Source: Bacteroides sp. ET71 (GTDB taxonomy: Bacteria > Bacteroidota > Bacteroidia > Bacteroidales > Bacteroidaceae). From it: a DNA stretch of 64,000 bases. Position 1 is the stretch's first letter. The number at the start of each line of letters is the position of its first letter. The position numbers were made by a program, and so were the translations under genes. The DNA is taken from NCBI RefSeq assembly GCF_023336905.1, contig NZ_JAMBLS010000002.1, positions 62,001-126,000 of the forward strand, in the 5' to 3' direction. Below the pieces are notes generated by a model. The model did no database searches. It was not told where the DNA came from and saw nothing but the letters and a program-made list of their open reading frames with translations. Positions 46,325 through 54,935 of this stretch are shown one piece after another.

Positions 46325-48103
46325 ATGAGAAAAATTAAACGTATCCTCTGCTGCCTGCTGTTGCTTAGTGCCTATGGACTGACGACGACGGCGCAAGAAA
46401 ACCAATCTTATATCCTGCACACCATTGAAAAAGGACAGAGCCTTTATTCCATAGCCAGCATGTACGGCGTCAGCCAGTCAGACATTATACGGTTGAATCC
46501 CGGCAGCGACGACAAAATCTACATAGGACACACACTGCGCATCCCCAATACAGGAGGAGCCACTTTCCATACCATAGCACCCGGAGAAACCCTCTACCGC
46601 CTGACAGTGAAGTACAACACCACGGCAGAAGCCATCTGTAATGCCAATCCCGGACTAAGTGCAGACAATTTTCGTATTGGTCAAGTTATCTTGATTCCAT
46701 CCGCAGGAAAGAAAGAAGAGGAAAAAGAAGAAAAAAGCAGCAGTACCGATGAACTTCAAACATCCATCCCCGGACCAGTAGAATCACAGTGCCGCGAGAT
46801 GCACAAAGTAAAGCGGCGCGAAACAGTGTTCAGCATCAGCCGGAAATACAATATTACCGAAGAAGAACTGATTGCAGCAAACCCCGAGCTGAAAGACAAA
46901 GATAAGCTGAAACGGGGCACTATGCTGTGCATCCCTTATCCTGTTGCAGACCAGAAACAAGAAAAGACAAAACAACCCGACCGCATCCCCACCGACAATG
47001 AATTGTTCCAAGCCAACGAAAAAAAAGCCGAACGATTCAAAACGATTAAAGCAGCCATTATATTACCATTCTACAACGTGGCCAAAAACGAATCTGCCCG
47101 CATGATAGAATATTACGAAGGATTCCTGATGGCAGTAGACAGCTTGAAGCGGACAGGTACTTCTGTCGACCTCTACGTGTATAACTCCGGAGGGGAAAAC
47201 GTGTCTTTGAATCCTCTGCTTGCCCAGCCGGAAATGAAGCAAATGGACATCATCTTCGGCCCTCTCTACCAGCAGCACATCAAGCCCTTGGCAGACTTCG
47301 CCCAAAAGAATGAAATACGATTGGTTATCCCCTTTACGTCGAAAGACAATACCGTATTCCGCAATCCAAGCGTTTATCAAATCAATACTCCACAATCTTA
47401 TCTCTACTCCGAGGTATACGACCATTTTATCCGCCAATTCTCGCAAGCTAACATCATATTCATAGAAGCAACGGACGGTGCCAAAGAAAAGGCTGAGTTC
47501 ATCAAAGGATTGAAAGACGAACTCAGAGGGAAAGGCATTACAACCAAAAGCATTAGTGAAGATGCTACTACCACCTCCATGGGAGCTGTATTGGCAGCAG
47601 GACGGGAGAACGTATTTATCCCGACCTCAGGCAGCAATCTGACACTGATAAAAATCCTGCCACAACTCACCCTGTTGGTACGCGAACATCCGGAAGCAAA
47701 CGTACATCTCTTCGGGTATCCAGAATGGCAAACCTATACGAAAGATCATTTAGATGCTTTCTTTGAACTGGACACTTACTTTTACAGCTCTTTTTATACC
47801 AATAACTTGCTGCCCACAGCCATTAACTTTACCAAACGTTACCAACAATGGTACGGGAAAGATATGGACGAACGCTACCCCAAATTCGGTATGCTTGGAT
47901 TCGATACCGGTTACTTTTTCCTAAAAGGCTTGTCCAGCTACGGCTCAGAGTTCGAAAAAGACATACAGCAACTCAGCTTGATACCTATACAAACAGGATT
48001 CAAGTTCCAACGCGTAAACAACTGGGGAGGTTTCATTAACCGCAAGGTTTTCTTCGTGCATTTTACAAAGAACTTTGAACTGATGAAGCTGGATTTTGAT
48101 TGA
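46325..48103 (+). CDS. Three-LysM protein with periplasmic-binding-protein-like domain
   Basis: A 592-residue exported protein. Signal peptide about residues 1-23 (ending TTAQE). Three LysM domains bind peptidoglycan: about 28-76 (HTIEKGQSLYSIASMYGVSQSDIIRLNP), 80-125 (HTIAPGETLYRLTVKYNTTAEAICNANP) and 160-205 (HKVKRRETVFSISRKYNITEEELIAANP). From about residue 240 a type 1 periplasmic-binding/ABC-substrate fold follows (IKAAIILPFYN, MIEYYEGFLMAVDSLKRTG, IIFGPLY, VIPFTSKDN, FIPTSGSNLTL). This LysM plus receptor-fold combination is common in Bacteroidota; it may sense or anchor cell wall. Precedes a PorT-like barrel gene with an 8-base overlap of frames or short gap. Confidence 0.9.
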   Translation: MRKIKRILCCLLLLSAYGLTTTAQENQSYILHTIEKGQSLYSIASMYGVSQSDIIRLNPGSDDKIYIGHTLRIPNTGGATFHTIAPGETLYRLTVKYNTTAEAICNANPGLSADNFRIGQVILIPSAGKKEEEKEEKSSSTDELQTSIPGPVESQCREMHKVKRRETVFSISRKYNITEEELIAANPELKDKDKLKRGTMLCIPYPVADQKQEKTKQPDRIPTDNELFQANEKKAERFKTIKAAIILPFYNVAKNESARMIEYYEGFLMAVDSLKRTGTSVDLYVYNSGGENVSLNPLLAQPEMKQMDIIFGPLYQQHIKPLADFAQKNEIRLVIPFTSKDNTVFRNPSVYQINTPQSYLYSEVYDHFIRQFSQANIIFIEATDGAKEKAEFIKGLKDELRGKGITTKSISEDATTTSMGAVLAAGRENVFIPTSGSNLTLIKILPQLTLLVREHPEANVHLFGYPEWQTYTKDHLDAFFELDTYFYSSFYTNNLLPTAINFTKRYQQWYGKDMDERYPKFGMLGFDTGYFFLKGLSSYGSEFEKDIQQLSLIPIQTGFKFQRVNNWGGFINRKVFFVHFTKNFELMKLDFD

Positions 48104-48134
48104 TTCAAGTCCCTTAACCCATAAGCACAGACAG

Positions 48135-48839
48135 ATGACAATGAAAAAAAACGTAAGAACCATCTTATTCCTGGTATTTTGTAGCGTGACCCTTCCTTTT
48201 TATGCTCAAGTGGGTGAACAACGATACAACTTTGCCATCGGCATTAACGGAGGCGTCAACCTGACCAAAGTCAGTTTCATGCCCACTGTCAACCAGAACA
48301 ACCTGATGGGCATGAATGCGGGCATTACGGCACGCTATATTTCAGAGAAATTCTTTAAGATGATATGTGGAGTACAACTTGAGGTGAATTTTTCTCAAAA
48401 AGGCTGGGACGAATATTACGAGAATTATCCGGATGTGCACTATACTCGCAAGATGAATTACGTAGAGATTCCTTTCTTGGCCCACTTGGCATTTGGCAAA
48501 GACAAAGGGATGCAATTTTTCATCAACTTAGGGCCGCAAATCGGATTCTTGATAAACGACAGTTCTGAACAATCTGGAGATATGGAAGGGATGATAGACT
48601 CCAATCCATACGTTGAAGTAGAACAACACGAAAAAGCTATCGACAACAAGTTCGATTATGGAATAGCAGGAGGAGGAGGCCTTGAATTGCGGACGAAAAT
48701 CGGCAACTTTTTAGTGGAAGGGCGTTATTACTTCGGGCTAAGTGACTTCTATAACAGCACGAAAAAAGATTACTTCTCACGCTCGGCTCATGGCACTATT
48801 ACGGCAAAGATTACCTACTTGTTTGACATTTCCAAATAA
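48135..48839 (+). CDS. PorT-like outer-membrane beta-barrel protein
   Basis: Starts at ATG 48135 or 48141 (MTMKKNVRTILFLVFCSVTLPFYAQ), giving a signal peptide cleaved after FYAQ. The mature part of about 210 residues has alternating beta-strands with the family pattern RYNFAIGINGGVNLTKVSF, GMNAGITARYI, MICGVQLEVNFSQKGW, MNYVEIPFLAHLAFG, FFINLGPQIGFLI, FDYGIAGGGGLELR, GNFLVEGRYYFGLSDFYNS and a C-terminal strand ending LFDIS. This is the PorT/outer membrane protein beta-barrel group; PorT in relatives assists type IX secretion, but this short form is not proof of that role. Cotranscription with the LysM gene is likely; a terminator follows. Confidence 0.85.
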   Translation: MTMKKNVRTILFLVFCSVTLPFYAQVGEQRYNFAIGINGGVNLTKVSFMPTVNQNNLMGMNAGITARYISEKFFKMICGVQLEVNFSQKGWDEYYENYPDVHYTRKMNYVEIPFLAHLAFGKDKGMQFFINLGPQIGFLINDSSEQSGDMEGMIDSNPYVEVEQHEKAIDNKFDYGIAGGGGLELRTKIGNFLVEGRYYFGLSDFYNSTKKDYFSRSAHGTITAKITYLFDISK

Positions 48840-48860
48840 AAAGGCAACAGTATATTTCAA

Positions 48861-48899
48861 CCAAAAGGCGCTGCACGTTTCCAATGCAGCGCCTTTTGG
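48861..48899. terminator. Intrinsic terminator
   Basis: CCAAAAGGCGCTGCA and TGCAGCGCCTTTTGG form a perfect 15-bp stem around a 9-base loop, with T-run in the 3' arm. Ends the LysM/PorT-like operon. Confidence 0.88.
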
Positions 48900-48975
48900 C
48901 ATGGTTACTCAACCACCAATAATTCCCTTTTGCAGATAACAGCTTTGGGCCGAAGACTATCAAAAAGCTTCTACC

Positions 48976-49401
48976 TCAATAGCGATGATTAGCATCCACA
49001 AAAGTGAGCGAAAGCCCATCGACCTCAGCAGAAAGGTAATGGTCGCGCACCCAAACGTTTTCAAGATATTGTGCGCTACCGTCGTTATAGATAAGCTGGA
49101 TACATTCTTTGCTATCATCGGTCCAACGCCATGAAATCTGCCGGTCAATAATATTAGTGCCTGTGCCTATGGCCCAAGAAGTAAGTTCCTGACCAGTGCC
49201 GTCGGTATTAAAGCGAAGTTGGTAGGTTGCCTCCTGCCCATCCGAAGTAACATAATGGTCTTCAATCCAAAGCTTATTGCAGAGAGCCTCATCGGTGTTG
49301 TCAATCGTGTAGTAAATGTCATCGCCACAAGAAGCAAAAGTACAGGCCAGTACAAGAGCAACAAGGGCAAAGAAATGATTCTGAAGTTTCAGTCTTTTCA
49401 T
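48976..49401 (-). CDS. DUF4847-like small lipoprotein
   Basis: A 141-residue lipoprotein with signal and lipobox FASC at about residues 22-25. The mature part (YYTIDNTDEALCNKLWIEDHYVTSDGQEATYQLRFNTDGTGQE, ISWRWTDDSKECIQLIYNDG, LSAEVDGLSLTFVDA) reads as a small beta-barrel like the lipocalin-type DUF4847 family of Bacteroidales. Function unknown; probably in the periplasm or on the surface. Monocistronic. Confidence 0.82.
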   Translation of the reverse strand: MKRLKLQNHFFALVALVLACTFASCGDDIYYTIDNTDEALCNKLWIEDHYVTSDGQEATYQLRFNTDGTGQELTSWAIGTGTNIIDRQISWRWTDDSKECIQLIYNDGSAQYLENVWVRDHYLSAEVDGLSLTFVDANHRY

Positions 49402-49512
49402 AACGTTTTGTATTATAACGGTTTGTAATAAACTGGTGATAACTATCCTTCCCTTTCACAAGGAGAAAAGGAAAGATAAGTCCGACAAACTTACGCAAAA
49501 ATCCTGAAAGTA

Positions 49513-50655
49513 TCAGTATTCGGGCTGATATTTCTTATAAAAGACATAGCACAACACAAAACCGCAGAGGGCAAAGGGAACGCCAAGAAGGGCAGTATAT
49601 TGATAGCCGGCTCCCACCGCCAGACCTCCGGCGTAAGCCCCCACGGCATTGCCAAGGTTGAAAGCCATCTGCACGGCCGCACCTCCCAACATCTCACCAC
49701 CAGGAGCGACCCGGATAATAAGCACCTGCTCCGGACTGGAAACGGCGAAAAGGCCGGCCGTGCAGAGGGTCATGAGAAGTGCCGAACACCAAGGGTTGGA
49801 GGAGAGCAAGAATATAAGGAGGAGTATCGCACACAAAGCACCCTGCACGGTCATGGCGACCCGGCCCGGTGTATAGCGGTCGGAAAGCCGGCCACTGATG
49901 AGATTGCCGGCCACCATGCCAAAACCTGCCAGCACCATAAGCGACGTGATGCTTTCGGAACTGAAGCCAGACACATCGGTCAGCAAAGGGTTGATATAGC
50001 TGTACCAACAAAAGACACCGCCGTTGCCCAGAGCAGTCGCCCCTAGCACGAGCCACGGCGCCGGCCGTCGCAGGAAACGGAACTGGCCCTTGAACCCGGT
50101 GTCCTGCAGCCCCTGTACATGGGGCACCCACCGCCAGATGTAGTAGAGAACTATCACACTCCATAACCCGACCAAGAGGAAGGTGACACGCCAGGATAAG
50201 AGATGACTGAGAGAAGTGCCCAGCGGCACGCCAAACAGATTGGCCACGGTCATCCCTGCCACCATAATAGAAACGGCTTCCGCCCCACGTCCTTCGTCGG
50301 CAAGCCGCGAGGCCACAATAGAAGCTACCCCGAAGTAAGCGCCATGCGGCAAACCAGAAATGAAACGGGCTGCAAGCAGCATCCAATAAGACGTAGAGAC
50401 GGAGGCGCAGAGGTTGCCGACCATCATCAACGCCATCAATCCCAACAGAATGTGTTTGAGCGGATAGCGACGTGCCCAAAGGAGAATGGGGGCGCCAAAA
50501 CAAACCCCGAGGGCGTAGGCAGAGATGAAATGCCCGGCCGTAGGTATGCTGATATCCAAATCGGCGGCTACATAAGGCAAGATGCCCATCATGGTAAATT
50601 CAGCAATGCCCAGCCCCAAAGTGCCGAAAGCCAATGCAATAAGACTTTTTTTCAT
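49513..50655 (-). CDS. MFS transporter, AraJ/DHA1-type exporter
   Basis: A 380-residue, 12-helix inner-membrane protein of the drug:H+ antiporter 1 family. Characteristic start MKKSLIALAFGTLGLGIAEFTMMGILPYVAADLDIS, motif with FGAPILLWARRYPLKHILLG, and RFISGLPHGAYFGVASIVASRLADEGRGAEAVSIMVAGMTVANLFGVPLGTSLS, all as in AraJ. Exports sugar or drug-like molecules in relatives; substrate not predictable. A MITE-like element lies between it and the nearest upstream -7 box. Confidence 0.9.
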   Translation of the reverse strand: MKKSLIALAFGTLGLGIAEFTMMGILPYVAADLDISIPTAGHFISAYALGVCFGAPILLWARRYPLKHILLGLMALMMVGNLCASVSTSYWMLLAARFISGLPHGAYFGVASIVASRLADEGRGAEAVSIMVAGMTVANLFGVPLGTSLSHLLSWRVTFLLVGLWSVIVLYYIWRWVPHVQGLQDTGFKGQFRFLRRPAPWLVLGATALGNGGVFCWYSYINPLLTDVSGFSSESITSLMVLAGFGMVAGNLISGRLSDRYTPGRVAMTVQGALCAILLLIFLLSSNPWCSALLMTLCTAGLFAVSSPEQVLIIRVAPGGEMLGGAAVQMAFNLGNAVGAYAGGLAVGAGYQYTALLGVPFALCGFVLCYVFYKKYQPEY

Positions 50656-50682
50656 CGGTTGTACGTATTTTTGTTACAATAA

Positions 50683-50809
50683 GAGTCCGTTAAAATCTCC
50701 CCCTCTGTCATCCCGAGCCGGTCGAGGAATCCCACTATGCGCACAAAAAGTATCAGGAGATGTTTCGACTCTGCCCAACATGACAGAAAGAACGTCTTTT
50801 AAACAGGCT
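50683..50809. mobile_element. MITE-like repeat element, copy A
   Basis: About 127 bases with terminal inverted repeats (left GTCCGTTAAAAT...CTCTGTCAT, right ATGACAG...AAACAGGCT). The interior shares long stretches with copy B at 54.2 kb: CTCTGTCATCCC, a CCACTAYGCGCA core, AAAAAGTAT and CAACATGACA. No coding capacity. Lies between the ppx terminator and the MFS gene. Confidence 0.75.
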
Positions 50810-50833
50810 GATGCCGATACTGAAAACGGCGTG

Positions 50834-50841
50834 CAAAAGTA
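50834..50841 (-). promoter_or_regulatory. -7-like box upstream of MITE copy A
   Basis: Minus-strand TACTTTTG fits TAnnTTTG, 179 bases from the MFS start with MITE copy A in between. It overlaps the T-rich tail of the ppx terminator, so it is only a candidate promoter. Confidence 0.3.
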
Positions 50842-50896
50842 CAAAAAGAAAGCGCGGACGGTGATTGACATTGGTCAATTTCTACTCCGTCCGCGC
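50842..50896 (-). terminator. Intrinsic terminator of ppx
   Basis: GCGCGGACGG (50852-50861) and CCGTCCGCGC (50887-50896) form a 10-bp stem with an inner ATTGAC/GTCAAT stem; on the minus strand TTTCTTTTTG follows. It lies 27 bases after the ppx stop. Confidence 0.82.
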
Positions 50897-50923
50897 CTTC
50901 CTATGCCGATTCAACCGGCTGCG

Positions 50924-51868
50924 TCACCGTTGTTTCTTCTCCTGGTCGCGCAGATATAACGCATCGATAATGCCGTCGGCCAAGCCTATGACCGGCACAT
51001 GTATGTATTCTGCCTGTATGATACGTGCAATGAAGAGGAATATCTCCGCGGCAGGCACGATGACATCGGCACGGTCTTCCTTCAGCGAGAAGTCTTTCAT
51101 CCGCTGCTCGGGAGTCAACGGCTTCAAGCGGTCATAAAGCTGCTGCAAGGAAGCGATGGGCAGACGCTGTGTCTTCTTGTCCTTGTCCGTTGCCATGCGG
51201 TAGAGTTTATTGATATTGCCGCCCGAGCCGATGATGTTGATGTCTGGGAATCCCGACGTAAGCCGCCGCAAATCGTCTTCCATCGTAACCCAGGTTTCCT
51301 GTTTCACGGCTCCGCTGAGGATGCGCACGGTACCGATGTTATAGGACAATGACTGCACGAGTTCGCCGTTTATCATCAGATTCAGCTCGGTGCTTCCGCC
51401 CCCCACATCGACGTAGAGGAAATTGCCCGTGCGGTCTTCCAGGCACTCCACGTGGTTGTTGTATATCATGCGGGCCTCTTCCTGGCCGTCGATGATTTCG
51501 ATGTGTATGCCCGTATCTTTCAGAATCTTGTTAATGACAGCCTTGCCGTTCTTGGCGTCGCGCATGGCCGAGGTGGCACAAGCGCGGAAGTCGGTCACTT
51601 CGTAAATCTTCATCAATTGCCGGTAGGCTTTCATAAGGCGGCGCATCTTGACAATGCGTTCGTCGGAGAGCTTGCCCAGCGCAAAGACGTCGAACCCCAG
51701 GCGCAGGGGCACGCGCAACAGTAAGACTTTGGCCAGTCGACGGCTGACCAGATTTTCGTTCTCTTCTTCTCGTTTAATCAGTAGCCGCGCGGCATTGGAG
51801 CCGATGTCGATGGCGGCATAACATTTTTTACCCATTGCTTCTTTTATCTGTTTAAAGGATTCATTCAT
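50924..51868 (-). CDS. ppx: Exopolyphosphatase/pppGpp phosphohydrolase family protein
   Basis: A 314-residue ASKHA-fold phosphatase removing terminal phosphate from polyphosphate or pppGpp. Phosphate 1 loop AAIDIGSNAARLL near residues 17-29, catalytic Glu region IDGQEEARMIYN, and phosphate 2 loop YVDVGGGSTELNLM. The C-terminal part with VIVPAAEIFLFIARIIQAEYIHVPVIGLADGI is standard. An ATG at residue 12 (51835, MGKKCYAAIDIG) is a plausible alternative start. It follows ppk on the same strand, separated by a hairpin repeat array; the pair controls polyphosphate level. Confidence 0.92.
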   Translation of the reverse strand: MNESFKQIKEAMGKKCYAAIDIGSNAARLLIKREEENENLVSRRLAKVLLLRVPLRLGFDVFALGKLSDERIVKMRRLMKAYRQLMKIYEVTDFRACATSAMRDAKNGKAVINKILKDTGIHIEIIDGQEEARMIYNNHVECLEDRTGNFLYVDVGGGSTELNLMINGELVQSLSYNIGTVRILSGAVKQETWVTMEDDLRRLTSGFPDINIIGSGGNINKLYRMATDKDKKTQRLPIASLQQLYDRLKPLTPEQRMKDFSLKEDRADVIVPAAEIFLFIARIIQAEYIHVPVIGLADGIIDALYLRDQEKKQR

Positions 51869-51872
51869 TTCA

Positions 51873-51960
51873 AATAGTACCCACTATTTGCTACCTAATA
51901 GTACCGCTATTTGCTAGCTAATAGTACCGCTATTTGCTGCCTAATAGTACCCGCCATTAA
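51873..51960. repeat. Tandem array of 23-bp hairpin units between ppk and ppx
   Basis: Units start at 51873 (24 bp), 51897, 51920 and a partial at 51943. Core AATAG-TACCG-CTATT forms a 5-bp stem with a 5-base loop, followed by TGCTAGCT or TGCTGCCT. Fills nearly the whole gap between the ppk stop and ppx start. Confidence 0.93.
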
Positions 51961-51977
51961 GCGTTGACTGATACCCG

Positions 51978-54077
51978 TCAATCTTGGTGGACGTCACGCT
52001 CCCTCTCTTCGAGGGCCAGGTAATGGCGATACAGTTCTTCTTGCGAACGGAACCGGGCACCGTCTTCCGTCGTCCAAGGCAAGTTCTCGCCGCGTCCGTC
52101 GACAATGCGTCCCTGGCAGGTATCGCGCAGGCCGAAGTCGACCACCGTGCGCAAGTCGGCCTTGATGTCGGGGTCGTAGACGGGGGTGACTACCTCAATA
52201 CGGTTGTCCAGGTTGCGCGGCATCCAATCGGCCGAACCAATGAAGCATTTCTCCTCTCCGCCGGCAGCGAAGATGAAGATGCGCGAATGTTCCAGGTAGC
52301 GGTCTATGATACCATTTATACGGATAGTCTCGCTGACACCAGGCACCCCCGTGACAAGGGAACAATTGCCACGCAGCACAATGTCGACAGGCACTCCCGC
52401 AGCAGATGCCTCATAAAGCTTCTTCACCATCACCGGGTCCGTAATGTGGTTGACCTTCATCCGGATATATGCCGGCTTACCCACCTGCTTGTTGCGTATT
52501 TCCTCATCAATCAGGCGAAGGAACTTCTTCTTCATTTCATTGGGCGACACCAGAAGTTCACGGAACTTTATGGGCGAATAAGGTTTTTCTATGAAATTGA
52601 ACACATTGGCCACGTCCGAAACAATGCCTCTTGCAGCCGTCATCAGCATATAATCCGTATAAATGCGGGCGTTACCCTCGTGGAAATTTCCCGTACTGAT
52701 ACAAGCCACGTCCGGTCCCTGCTTCATGCCGATGTGCGTCACTTTGGAATGTACCTTCAGCCCCTCGACACCAAAAATGACATGCACACCCGCATCCTGC
52801 ATCAGTTTCGACCAACTGATGTTGGAAGCCTCGTCAAAACGAGCCAACAACTCTATCACGACCGTCACCTTCTTCCCGTTACGGGCAGCATTAATCAGCG
52901 CATTCACCACCTTCGAAGTCTTTGCAAGCCTGTACAACGTGGTTTTTATGCTCTTGACATTCTTGCTGATAGCCGCCTCCTGCAACACCCTTATATAATA
53001 ATCGAAACTATGATACGGCACGTGAATGTACCGGTCCCTCTGTTGTATCAAATTCAGTAGGCTTACATTCTCATCCAATTCCTTTCTAATAATAGGAGAC
53101 CATTCCGGATACTTCAAATCCTTCCGGCCGCAATCGGGAAAGGACATCAAATCCTTATGATTGTGATAACGCCCGCCGGCCAATACCGTATCCAGCTTAT
53201 CCAGGTTCAGCTTGTTCATCACCCGCTTCAGCATATCCTTGGGCATAGCGGCATCGTATATCACACGCAGGGCATCCCCTTTCCTACGGCTTTTGACCCC
53301 TTTGGAAATCTTCTGTAGCATGCCATTCCGCAAATCATTATCTATCTCCATTTCCGCATCTTTAGTAAACTTAAAAGCATATGCTTCATAATGCGTAAAC
53401 CCCATACCACCGAAAATCATCGGCAGACAGAAACGAATGACATCATCCAAATACATCAAATAGCTTCGCCCCTCCTTGTCAGGCAAGTGAATGAACCTGC
53501 CACACACAGCCACCGGCAACTCGATAAGCGCATACTCAGGCGTCTTGCGCCCCTCCGTATGCAGCTTGACTGCCAAGAATATATTATCATCCGTAGCCTC
53601 AGTCAGTTCCTTTACAGCCGACAACCAAACAGGGTTCGTAAATCCGCTCAGCTTTTGGCGGAAGAACTGCCTGACGAACTGCTGCTGGTCCTCGCTCAAT
53701 TCATTATCTTTTAACAGGAATATGTTTTCGTTCCTCAACGCGGCCGTCACTTCATGAATGGCCTCTTCATACTCCTTGGCATAACGATTGTTCAGCTTGG
53801 TAATCTGCTTAATCAGTTGCGACGCATGTTCACTTTCTTTCTTGATGCTTTTGTCCTCACACTCCGCAATGCGACTAAGCGTAGCTATACGCACACGGAA
53901 AAATTCATCCAGATTATTCGAATAAATTCCTAAAAAGCTCAATCTCTCCAACAAAGGTATAGGGCGAGTAGCCTCTTGCAAAATACGACGATTGAAGTAC
54001 ATCCAACTTAAATCCCGGTCGACATACGTACCAGAACTGCTTTTCTTATTGACACTCTTAGCCATATTATAATACAT
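51978..54077 (-). CDS. ppk1: Polyphosphate kinase 1
   Basis: A 699-residue kinase forming polyphosphate from ATP. N-terminal domain YVDRDLSWMYFNRRILQEA...ERLSFLGIYSNNLDEFFRVR; the head domain follows; catalytic phospholipase-D-like half contains PYHSFDYYIRVLQEAA, VVIELLARFDEASNISWSKLMQDAGVHVIFG with LKVHSKVTHIGMK (phosphorylated His in VHSK), NFHEGNARIYTDYMLMTA, and second half LRGNCSLVTGVPG, IFIFAAGGEEKCFIGSADWMPRNLDNRIEV. All key regions are present. An ATG four codons downstream (MAKSVNKKSS) may be the true start. First gene of the ppk-ppx pair. Confidence 0.96.
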   Translation of the reverse strand: MYYNMAKSVNKKSSSGTYVDRDLSWMYFNRRILQEATRPIPLLERLSFLGIYSNNLDEFFRVRIATLSRIAECEDKSIKKESEHASQLIKQITKLNNRYAKEYEEAIHEVTAALRNENIFLLKDNELSEDQQQFVRQFFRQKLSGFTNPVWLSAVKELTEATDDNIFLAVKLHTEGRKTPEYALIELPVAVCGRFIHLPDKEGRSYLMYLDDVIRFCLPMIFGGMGFTHYEAYAFKFTKDAEMEIDNDLRNGMLQKISKGVKSRRKGDALRVIYDAAMPKDMLKRVMNKLNLDKLDTVLAGGRYHNHKDLMSFPDCGRKDLKYPEWSPIIRKELDENVSLLNLIQQRDRYIHVPYHSFDYYIRVLQEAAISKNVKSIKTTLYRLAKTSKVVNALINAARNGKKVTVVIELLARFDEASNISWSKLMQDAGVHVIFGVEGLKVHSKVTHIGMKQGPDVACISTGNFHEGNARIYTDYMLMTAARGIVSDVANVFNFIEKPYSPIKFRELLVSPNEMKKKFLRLIDEEIRNKQVGKPAYIRMKVNHITDPVMVKKLYEASAAGVPVDIVLRGNCSLVTGVPGVSETIRINGIIDRYLEHSRIFIFAAGGEEKCFIGSADWMPRNLDNRIEVVTPVYDPDIKADLRTVVDFGLRDTCQGRIVDGRGENLPWTTEDGARFRSQEELYRHYLALEERERDVHQD

Positions 54078-54198
54078 TAATAATTCAATTCACATAGGAT
54101 TTGCGAAAATACGATTAATAATCCAATTATAAGCATCCTACAATATCTAATCTTATAATTATATACAATTAATCCCTTACACACCGTACCATCTGCTT

Positions 54199-54336
54199 AG
54201 AACCTGTTTGAAGTTTATTTTCTCTGTCATCCCTAGCTCAGTCAAGGGGTTCCACTACGCGCATAAAAAGTATTGGAGAGAGGTTTTCAGCTCTGCTCAA
54301 CATGACAAAGAGAACGATTTCTAAACGACAGGCTCT
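54199..54336. mobile_element. MITE-like repeat element, copy B
   Basis: About 138 bases with terminal inverted repeats of roughly 35 positions (left AGAACCTGTTTGAAG...TCTCTGTCAT, right ATGACAAAGAGA...ACAGGCTCT). Aligns with copy A through most of its length. Lies between ppk and the HicB-like gene in a 380-base gap that otherwise shows no gene. Confidence 0.78.
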
Positions 54337-54459
54337 TATACAACATAAACAAGGAAGATTGTCAACAAAACATACCGTACCTGCATCACGCGGGTACGGC
54401 ACCGATGAGAATTTATGGAATAAATCGTAAGAAGTTTAATGCTTTTCTGTCTAACACAG

Positions 54460-54642
54460 TCAGACGTATTCTTCTACCATATACATGTCGCTGACAAAAT
54501 CGTCCAGCACTCGTTCCAGGTTTTCATATGCCTCATCTGGCGTCTCTCCATAGGCACTGCACAACAAATTATCCCTATAATAAGCAAAAAATCCACCACC
54601 TGTGGCAGCTTCTACTGTATACTCATTTTTGTTCAGTTTCAT
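54460..54642 (-). CDS. Orphan HicB-like small protein
   Basis: A 60-residue protein from ATG 54642 (MKLNKNEYTVEAATGGGFFAYYRDNLLCSAYGETPDEAYENLERVLDDFV). The pattern of strand, Gly/aromatic turn, GETPDEAYENLERVLDDF helix is that of the HicB partial RNase H-fold. No HicA partner is present on either side and there is no DNA-binding extension, so it is probably a stand-alone member (DUF1902-like) or a remnant of a toxin-antitoxin system. It has a strong Shine-Dalgarno, unlike its neighbours, which may mark acquisition. Confidence 0.7.
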   Translation of the reverse strand: MKLNKNEYTVEAATGGGFFAYYRDNLLCSAYGETPDEAYENLERVLDDFVSDMYMVEEYV

Positions 54643-54648
54643 ACGCAT

Positions 54649-54655
54649 CCTCCTT
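54649..54655 (-). promoter_or_regulatory. Unusually strong Shine-Dalgarno site
   Basis: Minus-strand AAGGAGG lies 6 bases before the ATG at 54642 and directly abuts an ATG two codons earlier, so it decides for the 54642 start. Such sites are rare in this organism's genes. Confidence 0.75.
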
Positions 54656-54935
54656 GATTAATTATTGCACTACAAAGATGCACTATTCATGTTGCAACCG
54701 TATGACACCCACATTACAAATTCAAGAAAAACCACTATGCTCCATCTTTATTGCTTTGCTCAAGTAGCTTAAGCAATAGAAATACACATCACTTCCATAT
54801 AATAAGCTCAGTCACAATAATAATATACCATTCAATATACAAAAAACATTCTTGTCCACTTTCTTCGTTCAGAAACAAAAAAAGGAGAACATGCTTTTTG
54901 TCATATTCTCCTTTAACAATTCATACATTCTGTTA
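54656..54935. other. AT-rich intergenic region without recognised features
   Basis: About 280 AT-rich bases between the HicB-like and DUF5606 genes. AAAAAAGGAGAA and its complement TTCTCCTTT (near 54878 and 54907) can form a hairpin that may terminate the DUF5606 transcript. No convincing gene is seen. Confidence 0.45.

Noticed and set aside
49694-50503. 269-codon shifted-frame open frame in the MFS gene
   Set aside because: No recognisable family; the MFS frame is clearly the coding one.
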